This document shows positions 62,301-64,000 of a stretch of DNA of 64,000 bases, piece after piece. The stretch spans positions 107,171-171,170 of the forward strand of contig JHWW01000008.1 of the NCBI GenBank assembly GCA_000621985.1. Direction: 5' to 3'. Position 1 is the first letter of the stretch. Each line of letters opens with the position of its first letter. Origin of the DNA: Lachnospiraceae bacterium V9D3004 (GTDB taxonomy: Bacteria > Bacillota > Clostridia > Lachnospirales > Lachnospiraceae). A program made the position numbers and the translations under genes. Under the pieces are notes generated by a model, which had not been told where the DNA came from, ran no database searches, and saw only the letters and a list, made by a program, of their open reading frames with translations.

Positions 62301-63644
62301 TTATTTCTTATTGCTGCGTCTCCAGATATTCATCTTCTCGGCTTCCTTGATAAGCTCATCCCTGAAATCAGGATGTGCAACAGAAATTATCGCTTCGCAT
62401 TTCTGCCAGGTCGGAAGACCCTTAAGATTAACAAGGCCGTACTCCGTAACAAAATAATGAATATTTGCTCTTGTATCGGTAACGATCGATCCCGGTGCAA
62501 GTGTCGGAACTATGCGGGACTTCACTTCGCCTGTCTTGGTTGTAAATGTTGAAGAACAGCAGATGAAGCTCTTGCCGCCTTTTGAAAGGTAGGCTCCGAG
62601 TACGAAGTCAAGCTGTCCGCCGGCGCCGCTTATGTTCTTGGTTCCGGCTGATTCGGCATTTACCTGACCGAAGAGGTCGATGTCAACCGTATTATTGATA
62701 GATATGAAATTATCAAGCGCCGATATCTGACGGATATCGTTCGTGTAATCAATAGGTGCCGACATACATTCGGGATTGTTGTCAAGATAATCATATAACT
62801 TCTTGGTTCCTGCAGCAAATGCATATGTCTGACGTCCGCGGTCGATGTTCTTTCTTGCGCCGGTGATCTTGCCTGCCTTTGCAATGTCAACAAATGCATC
62901 AACATACATCTCGGTATGAACACCAAGATCCTTAAGGTCGGATTCTGCTATAAGAGAACCTACTGCGTTAGGCATTCCGCCGATACCGAGCTGTAAGCAG
63001 CAGCCGTCTGATAATTCATTAACGATAAGCTTAGCAACAGCCTTATCAACGTCAGTTGCAGGACCGCCTGCACCCATCTCTGCCATACTCGGATTGTCGC
63101 CTTCAACGATCATGTCTACTTTCGAGATGTGAACTGCTTCTTCGAATCCTCCGAGACATCTTGGGATGTTCTCGTTAACTTCAACAACTACGACTTTCGA
63201 GGTTTCGCAAACAGCTGCCATGTGCGAAGCGCTTGGACCGAAGTTGAAGAATCCGTGCTCGTCCATTGGTGCAACCTGGAAATAAGCCACATCATTTTTA
63301 TATACACCGTCTCTATAGTAACGTGGAAGCTCTGAATAACGAATTGGTGCATAAAATGAGAATCCCTGAGTGGCAGCCTTTCTTTCAAAGCCACCCATGT
63401 GCCATGAATCCCATTCAAAATGCTCTGCAGGAGAGTCGATCTTGAAGATCTCAGGCATCCACATAAGAATACCGCCTCTTACATGAACGTCAGTAAGTTC
63501 AGGCATTCTCTTTGCAAGTGCTTTGTCGATAGCGACCGGAGTGGTTGCTGCCCATCCGTAATCTACCCAGTCACCTGATTTAACAACAGAGGCTGCCTTT
63601 TCGGCGGTAACAAGTTTTTCGGTATACAATTTCTGGTAATCCAT
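62301..63644 (-). CDS. but: Butyryl-CoA:acetate CoA-transferase (acetyl-CoA hydrolase/transferase family)
   Basis: A 447-residue family I CoA-transferase that moves CoA from butyryl-CoA to acetate, the last step of butyrate formation in Roseburia-type bacteria. The catalytic Glu is expected in GVHTEMYVD, and the CoA-binding loops appear as [16 protein letters not shown] and [19 protein letters not shown] 63644 follows AAGGAGG by 5-6 bases. Distinguishing it from 4-hydroxybutyrate CoA-transferase needs a tree, but length and motifs favour but. It is monocistronic, with a strong promoter. Confidence 0.88.
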   Translation of the reverse strand: MDYQKLYTEKLVTAEKAASVVKSGDWVDYGWAATTPVAIDKALAKRMPELTDVHVRGGILMWMPEIFKIDSPAEHFEWDSWHMGGFERKAATQGFSFYAPIRYSELPRYYRDGVYKNDVAYFQVAPMDEHGFFNFGPSASHMAAVCETSKVVVVEVNENIPRCLGGFEEAVHISKVDMIVEGDNPSMAEMGAGGPATDVDKAVAKLIVNELSDGCCLQLGIGGMPNAVGSLIAESDLKDLGVHTEMYVDAFVDIAKAGKITGARKNIDRGRQTYAFAAGTKKLYDYLDNNPECMSAPIDYTNDIRQISALDNFISINNTVDIDLFGQVNAESAGTKNISGAGGQLDFVLGAYLSKGGKSFICCSSTFTTKTGEVKSRIVPTLAPGSIVTDTRANIHYFVTEYGLVNLKGLPTWQKCEAIISVAHPDFRDELIKEAEKMNIWRRSNKK

Positions 63645-63714
63645 AATATCCTCCTTGAAGTACAAAACAAATAAAAATTTCCTATTGTTATTTGTACGAA
63701 TTTATAATATAATC

Positions 63715-63743
63715 ATTCTATCATCGACTTTTGTTAAGGTCAA
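63715..63743 (-). promoter_or_regulatory. Promoter of the CoA-transferase gene
   Basis: On the reverse strand TTGACC, a 17-base spacer and TAGAAT, about 70 bases before the ATG. The remaining upstream DNA to the window end holds no recognisable gene. Confidence 0.75.
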
Positions 63744-63913
63744 GGATGTATACTTATTTATGTAAACTTGATAATGAAGATGTTACTGTAGTTACTGTTG
63801 TCAGCAGGTTTAAAAGGAACCTGGTTAAGAAAAATCATATGGACTGCTGCTAATAGTAACTTTTTATAAAAAAAAGATTGATAAATTTTTGTCAATGTTG
63901 TATGATGATACAA

Positions 63914-63975
63914 GGTCAGGCAAGTCGACGCACTTCGTGCTTGCACGAAAGGGCGGAAGACCTGGCTGACCGCCC
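63914..63975. repeat. Palindromic intergenic element near the window end
   Basis: GGTCAG (63914-63919) pairs with CTGACC (63965-63970), enclosing GCAC-TTC-GTGC. GGGCGG (63951-63956) pairs with CCGCCC (63970-63975). It shares the TTCG-looped hairpin style of the element at 30472-30627. Confidence 0.5.
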
Positions 63976-64000
63976 AGACATGAGCAAGCAGCAATTTGCG

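Noticed and set aside
1..64000. tRNA, rRNA and CRISPR arrays
   Set aside because: No cloverleaf with a GGTTCGAATC-type arm, no rRNA core sequence and no regularly spaced repeats were found on reading both strands.

Overview
The window looks like chromosomal DNA of an anaerobic, fibre-degrading, motile, butyrate-forming member of the Lachnospiraceae (Bacillota/Clostridia); the genus cannot be fixed from sequence alone. The reasons are a butyryl-CoA:acetate CoA-transferase, ferredoxin, 2-hydroxyacyl-CoA dehydratase-type proteins, LuxS, a flagellin-like gene, GH10 and GH48 glycoside hydrolases with Thr/Pro linkers, Firmicutes-style tad pilus genes, strong AGGAGG ribosome sites and moderately low GC. 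No tRNA, rRNA or CRISPR array was seen.

1-12180 is the right part of an integrated, mobilizable element whose left end lies outside the window. It carries a tyrosine integrase, a small excisionase-like protein, an XRE repressor with repeated ATAAAATGATA operators, a restriction-modification operon of LlaJI architecture (two m5C methyltransferases plus McrB-like and McrC-like subunits), a MOBP-type relaxase with a coiled-coil gene nested inside it, MobC, and a hairpin-rich presumed oriT. The element ends inside a type IVb (Flp) pilin gene, of which only the 3' half remains (12183-12296).

12289-16747 is the distal part of a tad locus: a DUF5702-type protein, two TadE-like pseudopilins, an A24 prepilin peptidase and a small membrane protein. 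16737-32564 is mostly core genome: an ASKHA/ferredoxin activator, rhomboid, a flavodoxin-SCP2 fusion, a HIT protein, MurG, Pgi, ferredoxin, a MATE transporter, a DUF1858 protein, MecA, a small-ORF locus behind a long structured leader, IspF, DeoB, a chorismate-mutase-like protein and a secreted GH10 xylanase. 32565-40909 holds eroded coding remnants, a membrane GGDEF protein, a split acyl-CoA dehydratase activase/dehydratase pair, an O-antigen-ligase-like protein and LuxS.

40948-41302 holds a compact type I toxin-antitoxin locus between luxS and trpS: a 38-residue holin-like toxin, a convergent antisense RNA with its own promoter and terminator, and complementary 5' and 3' ends in the toxin transcript. 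Then follow trpS, aroC, nudC, a polar amino acid ABC transporter, an ECF sigma/anti-sigma pair and two tandem secreted serpins. A reverse-strand pantothenate/CoA operon comes next (DUF2520 reductase, panB, panC, panD, coaBC), then a short flagellin-like gene, a TtcA-like enzyme, larE, a secreted GH48 cellulase with a Thr/Pro repeat linker, and the butyryl-CoA:acetate CoA-transferase.

The secreted xylanase and both serpins share a lysine-rich Ig-like N-terminal module, and the GH48 enzyme ends in a lysine-rich BspA-like module. This suggests a common way of holding secreted proteins at the cell surface. All identities were assigned by reading motifs, without database searches.
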